Position numbers and translations under genes: made by a program | Assembly: GCA_016165875.1 (NCBI GenBank) | Contig: JABBOT010000008.1 | Location: 3,648,794 to 3,712,793 of the forward strand | Reading direction: 5' to 3' | Length of the DNA stretch: 64,000 nucleotides | DNA from: Acanthopleura granulata | Lineage: Eukaryota > Mollusca > Polyplacophora > Chitonida > Chitonidae | The notes under the pieces: generated by a model | What the model saw: the letters and a program-made list of their open reading frames with translations, nothing else | Told to the model about the DNA's origin: nothing | Database searches by the model: none | In this document: positions 11,773 to 23,629 of the stretch, in pieces | Layout of the letters: the number at the start of each line of letters is the position of its first letter | How positions within the stretch are numbered: the stretch's first letter is position 1

Positions 11773-14700
11773 GTGAGTTACTGGTACAGACGGTAATGGA
11801 AGTGAGAAACCTTCATTAAATAACTGTACACGATCATTGCCATTTGTTGCCTCAATATTTCATTATCAACATTTACCCAAGTCGAAAAATCCCCCCCCCC
11901 AAAAGAGAAACGATGATAATGATGCTGAGCAAAAAAAACCGAAACTAAAAAGCTTATTAATTTTTTTTTTAATTGTTTGATTGCCTTTTAACACCATATT
12001 GGAGTTTGTTCACTCGTATAATGAAAGCCGGTTTGCTGGGAGAAAGAAAGATTAGCAAAGAATATAGTCCCGATTTTGCCAATATAACTTACGAAATTTT
12101 TCCCGTATGTTGTACAGTCTTCTGGACCATATTTTGTGAAAGACAAAACGCCACCTAGAAAATAATCTAGAAATGTCCATGTCCATGGCTCACTGGTTGA
12201 ACTCACAACTTTTTTCCCCCCCCTTCCGATGAGCCCCCCCCCCCCCGCTCCCTAAAATCAAGCACTATTTTTATGTGAGGTGCATATATGCACCACTGGT
12301 TTCACGCATACCCATAAAAATCAGAATGAACAAATATGGAAATTGTGAAAAAAAACTTTGCCGAACACCTCCCATTTCTGGTACATAATGGCAGATTTCG
12401 AATAATTTGCAACCGTGGAAATACAATACTTGTAAAGAGCAGCGAAAGGCTTTGAAACACAACAAAAGCTTAATGATAAGCTTTTGTGTAGAGACAGCCG
12501 GTGATACTTGTCTAGGCGGTATAGGTTTTATCTCAATTTGACCTCTCCCTCGTTTCAGCGAGACGCTATGGGACTCCGTGGAGAGGAGCACACAGGAGGT
12601 AGTCAGCTCACACGATCACCCCAGCGACAGTTTTCAACATCGGCACAGCATCCCGTCGGGTTTAGGTGGTCCTAATCCCAGGTCCGTTGTCCCAACAGTG
12701 GATAAAGGCGTGCAAACCGATGACCAAATGTCCCGAATGTTACACAGAAGTTCGGGTCTCCGCGGTCAGGATTTGCTCGGCGGTAAGAATGGGCCCGGAA
12801 GCACCAAGTCCTCAGAGTCCAAGTCACTGACGGCCCCTGCCTTAGCTGCCGCTACCATGGAACACCAGAGGCTGTCCCAGGCACCCTCAGCCTTACCCAC
12901 TGCTGGCCTTCCAGCGCCACCACCGCCGCCGCCGCCACCGCCGCCTCCGGCTCCGACGTCTTCCTCAGCGGCGCCACCGCCCCCTCCAGCGCCACCGCCG
13001 CCTGGAGGAGGTCCGCCGCCGCCCCCACCTCCCCCGCCACCTGGAGGTGGCCCACCGCCACCACCACCTCCCGGATGTCCTCCCCCGCCTCCAGGAGCCC
13101 CTCCACCTCCCGCATTGTCAGGAATGGCACCACCCCCTCCTGTAGCCATCAAGACGATCAGTACTCCAGCCCCACACTGTAAACTCAAGTCTTTAACTTG
13201 GAATAAAGTGCCCACGCATGCCTACAATAGTGAGTCTAGACTAACAGTATTCATGTTACACGTGTATTACATACATGTCCCGTGAATAGTTTCCTCGTTG
13301 CTTCTGCTTTCAGATTATAGGGATCGTGTTTAAAATGCACAATATATATCTTTATATCGGCTGTACAACATCCAAAATCTGTTGCTTTCTAGTTTTTGCT
13401 TTCTGGTGAGAAGCGTAATGAGATATTAGTGTACACATGTACACATGTACACATGTACCTGTCTGTATAATAATAAGAATGTTCACCAGGCTTTTGTATG
13501 TCATGCATATATCTATTCGCCTAGTTGTTAAACGCTAGAAAACATATTGCGTGCTTACAGAAGCATGCGTGTTCATTGCTTTCAAAAGATTACTGAACAG
13601 TTCCTACTTCTTGCTTGCAGAAAACAGTGTATGGGAAGACGTGTTGAAAATGGACGATGCCATCGACGTGGAATATGGCAAACTGGAAGAGCTTCTAGCC
13701 GTGAGCAATCCCAGTACACCGACAGACACGGAGAAACCTGCCAACAACAAACGAGCAAGCACTCATAGCATGGAGGTAAAGGGCATTCCCAAGTTAACAG
13801 CAGGCCCGTCATTTGCGCTGGATTTCGAGACATAACGCTGGTGTTATCGCCAGAAGTGCATGGGCTGGTATCGAAAATAAATCATCGGTCTACCGCCTGT
13901 ATATGTCTACAAGGTACTCTGTGAAGTTTATGTCAGATAAGCGTCAAAGGAAATAATAAGCAAATCGTAAAACTCTCGTCCATGCAGGCCCTGTGAAAAC
14001 AGGCATGAAGGTAATCTGGGAGATTTCCGCGGAGGCTGAACGCTTTCCCCTATAGTTAGATGTCACTGCATGTCATATATTTAAGCGATGGAAAAAAGAG
14101 ACTTCACCCCATTAATGAGTCAGTCAGTCAATCAATCAACCAATCACATTTCGGTGAAAATCATATTTCTTGTTTTTCAGATTACTCTCATTGACGCCAA
14201 GAAAAGCATGAATTTGAACATATTTCTGAAACAGTTTCGCAAATCCAACGAAGAAATCATTGATCTTTTGAAAAAAGGCGATCCAAGAGCTATTGGATCA
14301 GAGCGGTTAAAAGGCCTTTTCAAACTTCTGCCCTCTCTAGAAGAGGTAAGTCTAATGATATGCGTTGACTTTTCGGTTTAACCTGTAAAACTGGAGTGAT
14401 CTGGAGTGAAAAGAACATCCTTTGTTTAAGCGAAACTCGCGGGTTTTACTCCTCTGGATTATTTTATGCACATGTTTAATAATTTCGAGTCAAATACAAA
14501 ACCTTGTTAGCCAAGACTCTGTCTGTCGGAAGGACTTTCACTCGTACAACATCCAGGCTAACATACAGTGAAGAGATATGTCACCGTTGCAAACCCTCTT
14601 GACATAGCTTTGTAAGACGGGCTGGTTGGTTGGTCGGTGGGCGTGTGGTGGGAGTCCCCGTGTTCGTTCAGGTGTTGATACGAGTGCTGGTCACTTGGAG

Positions 14701-17700
14701 TCGTTTAGAGTTATTTCCCCTTATCATCAGCGACGAAAAAATCGCTCAATGTCTTTCTACGTTGATTTGATAATTTTCGTCTCGTGTATTTGGTTTAAGA
14801 TAATTTTTATAAATATATATAAGCAGACTTGACTGGGCAATTTATTATCTATTTTTAGTGTAGAATCCCATCAGTACTTCTACATTAGTTTCTTTTTAGG
14901 TGCGACCAGTTAACTGGTGATTCTAAATCATGCTTTCGATTAACGTTAAACGTTAAATTAACGTTTTGCGGATATTGTACGCCTGAAGCATCATTATGCA
15001 GGCGTAAATAAAAGACAGCAACATGTTTATCACCCACCATATCAGTCATGAAATCACTCCATTTACCCACCTGTTGCTGAAACTGGCCTCCTTACCCGTC
15101 GTTTCTGGGAAGGACTGTCAACACGCTGCATATGGTCGTCGGTTGTTCCCCTGGCTCTTCCCAGTTTCCTCCAACCATAATGCTGAAGGTCATCGCATAA
15201 GTGAAATACTCTTGAGCACCAATAAAATATGAATAAATAAATAAATATATAAATAACTATCAGTTGAGCAATTAGTTGGCATCGAAATTAACGTGTGTAA
15301 TACATTTATACTTGTTTCCAGGTGGATCTTTTACAGTCTCACGAGGACGAGATGGACAAACTTGGTCCCGCGGAGAAGTTTTACCTGATGCTGATGAAGG
15401 TGCCTTTCTACAGTCTGAGAGTGGAGGGTATGATCCTGAAGGGAGACTTCAACTCCCAGATGGGGGTCATCCGGCCCAACCTCCAGGCTCTGTCTTCAGC
15501 CTGCAGAAAGCTCATAGATAACAAGTCGGTCAAAAAGTTCCTCAGATACGTTCTTCACGCTGGGAACTTTATCAATAAGGTATACTGTCTATGGTTTTTG
15601 GTCATGCGCTGCAAAAGCGTGTTAGTCCTAGACTGAAGATCCACAGGCAAAAGATATCTGTAGTCAGTTGGGTTTCTTGAGAACATTCATTAGGCGTATA
15701 GTAATATATTATGCTCCTCGTTATCTTGTAATTTGATGTGTAGGGCTTTATTGATGAAGATAGCATCTGTGATCAGATATAATGATGCTTGTTACAGTCA
15801 AGGATTTGCTAATCTTGAAATATTGACTAAACTTGCTCCATATTTGCTTTATGGAATTCATTTCAAGAGCTTCCCCGGTAATACTTTTAACACGGAATGT
15901 GGCATCTTATATCCTTGTCGATGAGTATTGGTGATTCTATCTGTTTCTTGTAGGGAAACAATGCTGGCAATGCGATTGGTTTCCGAATTTCGTCCCTGAA
16001 CAAACTAGCTGCCACCAAAACTAACCAACCACGGGTAACTCTGCTGCACTTCTTGGTGCAGCAAGCTCTTGAGAAAGACAAGGAGGCTTTGAAGTTTGCC
16101 GATGATCTCATGGAAATATTACAAAAGGCTGCCAGGTGGGTTATTTATGATATGGCATCTATTTATCACTAAAACATGCCGGATACAAATAACGTCCATG
16201 GCGGTAAGCGTAGTAATACAGCTTACAATACTCACTGTGCATAAACTGAGCGTCAGCGTTTTTTTAATTTTTTACCCAAATTTATAAAGGGTATTAAAGT
16301 TTGTAGCACTATAGGGAAATATGATAAAAGGTAATTCGTTGACTTATTTGCCGATACTGGACGAGGTGACTTTGTGGTTGTTTTCTTGATGTATATCGGT
16401 TTTCATCTCCCATCATCAAACATAAATTATGTAATTCGCATACAAGGAAATATACAGGGCTAGTTATGGAATAACTATCGATAAGTATAAATGCATGCTT
16501 ATATATTGACTTGAGCAGAGTTTTCTTCACCGTCGAATATTTGATTGACCCTATGCCATCCGGAGCACTTTGGCTTAAGGAATAAATTAATGGTTATAGC
16601 TTATCGCAAGTTTGCTTGGCTTAAAAACGCTGCCAAAACACTTCGTCAGCCTAAAAACTGCATAATGGAGTCAGTCCTTCAGTTACTTGTAATTCACTTC
16701 AAATGTGAGATCCACTACCTTGTGATCAAACAATATATCGGCGAATTATGTGAAGAATGTAACGGTATCTGAGTGTTTCTTATTGTTCTTTTTTTCCCAG
16801 GACAACTCTGGAAGGGAATGTAGCTGAATTTAACCAAATCAAGAACAATGTGAACAAGCTGAAGAAGCAATTAGAAATGGCGGATGAAAACATTCGGGAG
16901 CAGTTCAAAACTTTCCTTGAAGTAAGATTTCCAAATTGTTCCAATTGTTCCCAGATGAGGGAATCAAAGTACATTTATTTTAGTACCGGTAATAACAATT
17001 ATGTCCATAAGAAAGAATGCATTAGTAGAACAGTTGATTAACTGTTTTCCTGTCGAACTAACCATTGTCAGTTCTCACGATTGCCCTTCGATGCGATGTT
17101 TTGTTTCTTTTACCGCATATTGCAAGCGCCGTTGGTTTGAGTTCTGTGTTTGATTTGGTAAGGATATCCTACATTTTACGGTCTCTGTCATGTCCATAAA
17201 TAGTCGTCGGTTAACCAGGATATATATGGCTCATTACAGCAGATGTGGCGTAAAGTCAACCATTAACACGTCAGCTTGCCCGCATCAGAATGATTAAAGA
17301 TAATATTGAGTCTTTATTTATTTATTTATTTGATTGGTTCCCTGCTACGAATGTTCATGGTGTGGTTTCTCGTTGTTTGGAATCCGATAGTCATTTACAT
17401 GTATGTGTCACTCAGCCTTACCGCGGCCATTTTGGGTTACAGGAAGCAGAGATGGACCTGGAAGATGTAGAGGAATGTATTGAGCGCGTGAGGAAGCAGT
17501 CCAAGAGATTGGCCGAGCATTACTGTGAGAACCCAAACTCCTTCAAAATGGACGAGTTCATGGAGTCATTCCGTGAGTTCTGTGAGAAGGTCAAGCTCTG
17601 TGAACAGGTGACTTGTTTATTTATTTATGTATTTATCTGATTGATGATTTACACCGTACTCAAGAATATTTCACTTATACCTCGGCGGCCAGCATTATGG

Positions 17701-19304
17701 TGAGAGGAAACCGGACAGAGCCCGAGCGAAACCCACGACCATCCGCAGGTTGCTGGCGGACTCAGGTGACTTGGTGAAGAACTGTATCCATGATCGTTTT
17801 CTTATGATGTACCAGTCTATAAAATGTGATATAGACAACAGACTTACTTCACTAGCTATGTTCTTTTTACGTCAGCAAGCTAGTCAGGTGTTTGTCGAAA
17901 GGTGGTGGTATTTTTTGGGCTCTGTTCTGCTTCTTTCACCAATGAAGCTAATAAGCAAAAACTTCTGAAGTACCGTGTTAAACACCATTTAAACAAATAA
18001 ACAAATAATTGGCTCTTATCGAAACAGTTGCTTAGGAAAATCAGTTTTACAACGACTGGTCTATATTACAAAGGCTAGCGATTGATGCACAGTTTGTAAT
18101 AATACAGACATTTTCTATATAGCGTCGTCTTATATGCTTTGGATCATGTGAGAATATGTTAAAGTCAACTAATTTCACTGGTATACCTGTCTTCATGTTT
18201 ATAATACATGGCCACAAAATCAATTCGGTACAGAATTTAATCATGTCTTAAAAAACTTCAGACAAGGCATTTAGGTTATGATTGCATATTTCAAAAAGAT
18301 CTTGATCTTCTTGTCTCCAGGAAAACGACAACCGGAGGGTTCAGGCAGAAAATGCCGAAAAGAGGCGAAAGGCTCACGAAGGAATGGCTGAAAGGAGGAA
18401 ATATGGTAGTATACATGGGCATTACATTCAACAGATTTACACGTATTCAAATCCTTCCGGTATTGTCTCGTCAGAAGAAAAGTTTTTTCATCTGATGATT
18501 CACTTACACGCTTTAGTGGAGTGTATATTAAGTTGCAGTTATTTCCAAACCCTGCGCGCCCTTCGGGAAACTGTCCAATTATAAACATGGTGTGTTTGTG
18601 TTTTGAAGTTACATAACGTGACGACATAAATCTGGAAGAAAATTTCAGTACACTTATAATGTTATGTAAATTTGCCCATGGTACACATTTTGAAGTGATC
18701 AATGAGGACAAGTGAAGTCCAGTTGTAATGTATATATCCTGAGTGTATGTAATGGGTCATTATTTGAAACGCAAGTTTATTTTCGGGCCTTGAACATTCT
18801 AAGCACCTCATACATGTGTACTTGTTATCTAAAGATAAATATGTCGAAGTTTCAACTTCCATTTTCAAAGTCTAAGGATTGTGATGAGATTTTGAGTTTT
18901 GGCATAAGCCGGAAAAGGCACTCTGGAATGAGTCCCTCGCATGAGCTTAGTGTCAACAAAACATATGTGTTCAGTTTATCATATATTATCTGGGTCTCAT
19001 AATACAGAATTGTTATATAGCCGCAGATATGCCGAACAGTGTACATATTCTCCTCCGGCTTAGCGATTGTCACACGGTTTGTATTTTTGTTCAGGAATCT
19101 AAAGAGAAACCCTCTTGTCCACACCAGATGTCGTGTTCAGAAACTGTCTTCTGTATTCCAGGTTCCTCTCATCCGTCTGACGGCCAAAAGAAAATCGTGG
19201 ATGGGCTGGTGAATGAGATCAAGAAAGGAGCCGTATTACGTCGCTTGTCTCTGAGACGTAAAGCTCAGCTAGCTACCAAGGACAGGGGAGAGAGCGAAAT
19301 ATAA
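8579..19304 (+). CDS. INF2: Inverted formin-2 (INF2)-like formin, 5'-incomplete, 13 exons
   Basis: Exons read as 8579-8694, 9790-9949, 10383-10561, 11693-11772, 12559-13229, 13621-13775, 14181-14345, 15322-15579, 15954-16135, 16801-16921, 17443-17607, 18321-18405 and 19162-19304; every junction is GT-AG and the phases join into one frame of 825 codons ending in TAA. The order is armadillo/DID region, FH1 polyproline, FH2 and a short DAD/WH2-like tail. INF2-type motifs are visible: VMVKxQxFELLxALC-like text, YRFS, DARKS-like '[15 protein letters not shown]', 'HAGNFIN' and '[10 protein letters not shown]'. Family knowledge: INF2 nucleates, elongates and severs actin filaments as an FH2 dimer, with autoinhibition between DID and DAD. 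The first two bases complete a codon begun in an upstream exon, so the N-terminus (about 120 residues in vertebrate INF2) is missing here. The protein ends soon after the DAD-like helix, whereas vertebrate INF2 has a long tail; alternative 3' exons cannot be excluded. Confidence 0.93.
9545..9750 (+). mobile_element. Second tRNA-derived SINE type, diverged
   Basis: The head contains GGTCAGTAGCACAAAGCGG and a good B box, GGGTTCAAATCC; the 3' part GTATAAGTGAAGATGTCTTG resembles the end of the main family. The head differs from the copy at 61191, so either an older subfamily or a different SINE sharing a tail. Intronic. Confidence 0.6.
12559..13229 (+). CDS. INF2: INF2 exon 5: linker and FH1 proline-rich domain
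   Basis: A 671-bp exon between a TTTCAG acceptor and a GTGAGT donor. It starts with the end of the armadillo region ([15 protein letters not shown]), continues through a hydrophilic Ser/Gln linker, and then at about 12911-13140 encodes runs of 4 to 11 prolines separated by GGG, APT and GCP spacers: the FH1 domain, which in formins recruits profilin-actin. It ends with [15 protein letters not shown], the start of FH2 including the conserved Trp. GC content is far above the neighbouring introns, a result of CCN proline codons. The long glycine-rich frame on the opposite strand is a shadow of this tract. Confidence 0.92.
13430..13458. repeat. Palindromic 9-bp tandem repeat in a formin intron
   Basis: About three copies of GTACACAT arranged as TACACATGTACACATGTACACATGTAC, which is also self-complementary. 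Confidence 0.75.
13621..18405 (+). CDS. INF2: INF2 exons 6-12: FH2 actin-assembly domain
   Basis: Seven exons (13621-13775, 14181-14345, 15322-15579, 15954-16135, 16801-16921, 17443-17607, 18321-18405). Visible FH2 landmarks are [19 protein letters not shown] (the conserved hydrophobic/Lys core of the knob), [31 protein letters not shown] and [17 protein letters not shown], the last containing the Lys-rich loop needed for actin binding in the family. The 16801 and 17443 exons form the C-terminal coiled coil ([40 protein letters not shown]). The 18321 exon is a charged helix ([17 protein letters not shown]). No frameshift or stop interrupts the set, so the domain looks functional. Confidence 0.92.
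15070..15260 (+). mobile_element. Diverged SINE 3' region in a formin intron
   Basis: Recognisable pieces: GCATATGGTCGTCGGTTGTTC, CAACCATAATGCTGAAGGTC, GCATAAGTGAAATACTCTTG and a tail of AATAAATAAATAAATA. About 60 bp upstream of the formin exon at 15322. Older than the copies with intact duplications. Confidence 0.65.
17616..17762 (-). mobile_element. 5'-truncated SINE inserted at the end of a formin exon
   Basis: The inverted family sequence (TTTATTTATTTA start, GTACTCAAGAATATTTCACT, GACCATCCGCAGGTTGCTGG) is flanked by CAGGTGACTTG at 17605-17615 and 17763-17773. The first copy of this duplication contains the exon 11 donor CAG|GTGACT. Confidence 0.88.
19162..19304 (+). CDS. INF2: INF2 last exon: DAD/WH2-like C-terminus
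   Basis: The acceptor is TGTATTCCAG; two bases complete a Gly codon, then the exon encodes 46 residues and TAA. The segment [19 protein letters not shown] corresponds to vertebrate INF2 'IDALLADIRKGFQLRK', the diaphanous-autoregulatory/WH2-like helix that binds actin monomers and the DID. It is followed by only about 18 basic residues before the stop. Confidence 0.85.
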
Positions 19305-19610
19305 CCGACACCGGCTCGTGGGTGTGAGGATGCGGTAAACAGAGAGCTGGTAATTGCTGAAGATCACCATATTCCGCTGGTGTTCCATTGCACCAAAACC
19401 GACGAATTCCGCCCACCCAGCTTCATACCTGGTACCCACACCAGAAGGTTCAGCTGTGAAGTGTGTCTGCACGCATTTCAGTGTGCAGGATTTACGCTTT
19501 AGTGCCACACATAGAAACAACATACTGAACGACCGAATGAGTCTCACGCCGATTGAAAAAAACAAAAAAACAAAACAAAACATGGAAATAAAATTAACTT
19601 ACTGAATTAG
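19305..19610 (+). other. INF2: INF2 3' UTR with putative poly(A) signal
   Basis: Non-coding sequence after the TAA. A canonical AATAAA lies at 19587-19592 in an A-rich context; a second AATAAA at 20221-20226 could give a longer transcript. The assignment is inferred from position only. Confidence 0.5.
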
Positions 19611-22600
19611 ATAGGGGGACGCACACATCCGCAACGTTGGAAACACGTTCCATTCCCCGGAATTCCTGCATGAGAGGAAACTGAAAGTACAATTCTCTTG
19701 GACCTTTGGACGGAGGGTGGTCGTTGTGTTGTAAATAGTGTGTTTCGTTGTTCCAATCAGTGAGCTGGACTCGCTGATAGAGGGTTTTAACCTCCTGAGT
19801 CTATTGCTTGCTTATTTTGCTTATCAGGGAAGAACTCCGAATCGTTGAGACATGCGTGGAAAAGACCGTTGACGGTCTATAAAAGTGAATGACATCTTGG
19901 AAATATATGTAGAGCTGCTCTTAGTTCTTCGTGGTTATTCTTGGTTCTGTATTATGGTAAACTGTGGGATTTCTTTTAACTAAACAGGACTGTCCACAGG
20001 CTTCACTTAGATTGAGTCAGTTTCTGTACTTTGTTTTACCGCATAATCAAAGAATAACAAGCGCTCTGAAAGTTTTGCTTTCGCATTTCATCTCCAGTAG
20101 TGGTTTGAGACGCCTGAATCTGTCGAAGTCCACACAAAGCAAAAGCGGCTACAAGTCAGCAACATAATCTTTAGTTTGTCATGCATGGTCAAACCATGTA
20201 AAAACTTTTCAATTCAATACAATAAATCATTATGAAGAAAAGGTTTCGTGACGGACAAATGTACCAGGGGTAAATCTATGCCTTCCGGTACAGGTAGGAA
20301 AGTGATAAAATGGCGAGTTTCTAGAAAAACGTGCAAGAATGGTAGACAGGCCTCTTGGACAAGTTGCAACGGTGATCCTCTTGCGTGCAGGGAAATAATT
20401 GTAATTGAGTATACTGTTCTGTGTTTTACGTCTACTTATCAATAACTGGACAAAAGACGCCTTGTTTGTGCATTAGGATCTTCGGGAGCATTTATGCTTA
20501 TCCGAAATGGTGCGATATAACTCAAACAAAATATTAATAAAAATACCTCATGACCGGCAGGCCAGCAGGGTATTTACAAATAATCGTATATGTCAAGCCC
20601 GTTATGGTTGCTCTGTCAAAATTGCACAAAGAGTGCGGTAAGTGGCATCCCATCTTTTATTGGGCCACGGGTGACAGTAGATTTCAGCGGCGCTCGAGGG
20701 GTCGTTGGCGAAATGTTATATGCTCGAGAAAAGAGCACTTGCTTTCTTCCACGTACCTCTTCCAGCAACCTGAGGATGGTCGTCGGTTTCGACGCCTTGG
20801 TTCTGGCCGCCCACATATACCTGGAAGTGAGTGAAAATACACACAGAATTCAATGTTAGAGATCTCTGGGTTAAAGACGATGTCCTCATATTGTGTACGT
20901 TCATACCAAACATTGCTTGGAGATGGAATGATTGGATTCCCCGCTTTAAGTGTTCGTGGGACTTGGCGACAAGTAGCAATAGATGGCGCTCTTTATGGCA
21001 CGCATCCAAATATGGCGCGCAAGACTATATATCAGACTTGAGAATGTTTGTCAATAGTTGTCCATTGTCGATGTTTTTTCCAGCACACTCTGAACTGAAA
21101 AATTCTAGAGCATGGCGTTGCAGTAACGCATCTATAAAATATAACTACTTTGCTCCAAGGGTCCTGATGAGTTGTTTTAACCGAGTTGCTCTAGTTTGTT
21201 TTCTTAGTACTAAGGACCATCAGGATTTCGGCATAAAAATAAATGTGACTTCGACATTCCCAGCCGAAAAGTTCTTGTCAAATTTGTGCCCAAACAAGTC
21301 TTTCTAACTTTAGATTTTGCCATCATCTTTAGAGAATATATCAAATTCATGAGAGGCAAAGAATCGAAATGATTCGTCAGTAATTATACATAAAATGCAC
21401 TGAACTACAAACAAGTGAAAATACTGCCATAATTGATGTTTGAGATCGTTTATAATTGAAGACTGTCTCACAAATATGACGTTGTACACGAGACTGTTGA
21501 CATAAGGGGAGATCACTCGCGCCAGCGTACCAAGAAGAGGAGCTGGCGCGTGGCAGAGCTCTCAGAAATCTCAAGATGGACCACTTGCGTTTAAAGTATC
21601 GTCTGCCACTCTGAAAAGACATGTCAGTCTCCGGGTGAACAAACTCGGCGGCACAAAGAAGGCTTATGCCATTGTCGGCTTCATATAGATGATACTATTT
21701 GATCCGTTTGAGCGTTCAGATCTTATAACCCTGACAGTGAAAACCAAAAAGGCTGTGCGACCATGAAGTATTACGCTTACGTAGCGCCAGTCAAACATAT
21801 TGAACCTACTTACCACAACACGGGCATTCAGTGACAGTTCATTCCTAGATGTAATAGGGATACACTGGGCCATATCATTGTTCGAAAATCAAACAATTTA
21901 ACTGGTTGGACTGTTAAAAAGAATGCGAAGTCTCTCCAATGTCGATACAAGTGGTTTGTCTGCTTTATTTATTCGAAAGTGAAGTATAAGTGAATTAGTT
22001 TGTGCTTCGGTGTAGCCCGTGAGAGTAGTCTTCAGTTTTGTAACTTCAGAGGTCCTCTGAATTCTGAGGACAATGGTGTTCTCACTTCCATTGTACCCTA
22101 CCCCGTCTTTGATGGTTCGTCTTTGATCCTTAGCCGAGCTTTCTTGTCTCTTATCGCTCCCACAAGGCACGAAACCAAACAAATGATATTAGTGCTAAAA
22201 CCTTTCCGGGAGATGTGAATTCAAACACTTGTGACGTCTCTCAGAGTTAAAACGGAGAAAACTCTGGACAATTAAACACAATGGAACAGAAATTGTGCTG
22301 GCCTTTTGCTCGAACAGCGGCCCGCATTAAAAAGCCAAGATCTGATTATCAACAAATGTGGCATTCCACTAGAAGAATATACACCGATTCACGTCCGGAA
22401 TGATTTACAAACAATATTTTTAGAAGAAAGATTAATAGGCGATAGAAAAACACGTCAGTAATTATGAATACTTGTTTCCAGTCACTTACAGTTGCGGTAT
22501 GCAGGATACCCGACACAATTACTGGCGTCGCAAATTTGATCAGTTACCTTTATTTTTGCTCATGATCTGAACGAACTGTTCACTGCGAACTTTCTCAATT

Positions 22601-23629
22601 ATTTATCTATTCACCAATGGCGTACAAGCACGTGAGGGTGTGACATGAAGCACCTTACAAGTACTCTTAACCGTCGTGAGTTCACCAAGTGCACTGAGGT
22701 ATCAACATGAAATCTGATACAACACACAGAATGGAGACACCAGTGTGCCGTCGCCCAGCTATTATAGTCTGTTCCTTTTAACTTGTCGCCTATATTCAGC
22801 CATGTGTAAAATACTCGATACTTACATTGCCTTTCGTCAGTAACAGGACAAGCCTTGCACATCGATCTGTTGGACGTCCACAATATTACAAACAAAATTC
22901 AGTTAATGTACTTTTTCTAACCCACCCTGTTCAATCTCTATAAGCGTGTTTTCCACAAGAACTCACTCCTTCGGATATAGTCCAACACGATCTACATCTG
23001 CATCGGTATTTAATATACTGACAGGTATTGCAATGCGCAAATACGTAACGTCACAATTATTAAAACAAATGGTATGCTGGATAATGGGCGTGGACAGTAA
23101 TTTGTATTACAGTGTGAGCCTCCTAATGTGGTTAGAACAAACTCCGTACAGTGACCAAGCCTACGCTACTGTCGCGTACACTGATTCCATAAGAGGATTT
23201 CCCCACGCTGAAATCTGGAGACATACGGTAGTGTGTGGATAGCTACGAAAGGTAAAATAAACTTCATTTATCGCGGTTATACTGTGCTAGAACTTTAAAA
23301 CAATTTCAAATAATGTCAGTGTCACAAACAAGGTTTAGAGAAAAGTCGATCACAGTTGAGGTAACTGGTTTCACTTTCCGCAAACACATGATGGGATCTG
23401 GCCGCTATCCAGCAAGAAACTTGTTTTTCGATAATTGTGCCGTCATACCAGGCAATGAATTAAAAAATGTTCCAACACATCAGTTTGTGGGGCTTGTGGT
23501 GTAACGTGTCACTGACTTAAATGTAATTCTCTTAGTGGCTAGGAGTGATTTTACAGAGCTGAATATAGCGAAAAATTAAAAAGAAAAAGACTATGGCGGG
23601 TCAATAAGGAGGAATTCAACACACACTTG
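19611..23629. other. Intergenic region between convergent genes
   Basis: No conserved coding segment; the longest open frame (20831-21307, 158 codons) shows no family motif. A SINE-body fragment lies near 20740-20830. Confidence 0.5.
20740..20830 (+). mobile_element. Fragment resembling the SINE body
   Basis: CCAGCAACCTGAGGATGGTC followed by GTCGGTTTC and CTGGCCGCCCACATATAC matches the central SINE body; the surroundings do not extend the match clearly. Confidence 0.35.

Noticed and set aside
11889..12247. C homopolymers near 11890 and 12236
   Set aside because: Simple runs in a formin intron; no motif beyond homopolymer, possibly length-uncertain in assembly.
12766..13215. 149-codon glycine-rich open frame on the - strand
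   Set aside because: It is the antisense of the FH1 polyproline tract (CCN codons read as NGG) and has no independent support.
20831..21307. 158-codon + frame between the two genes
   Set aside because: No recognisable motif, unremarkable composition, and it follows a SINE fragment; chance open frame is the simplest reading.
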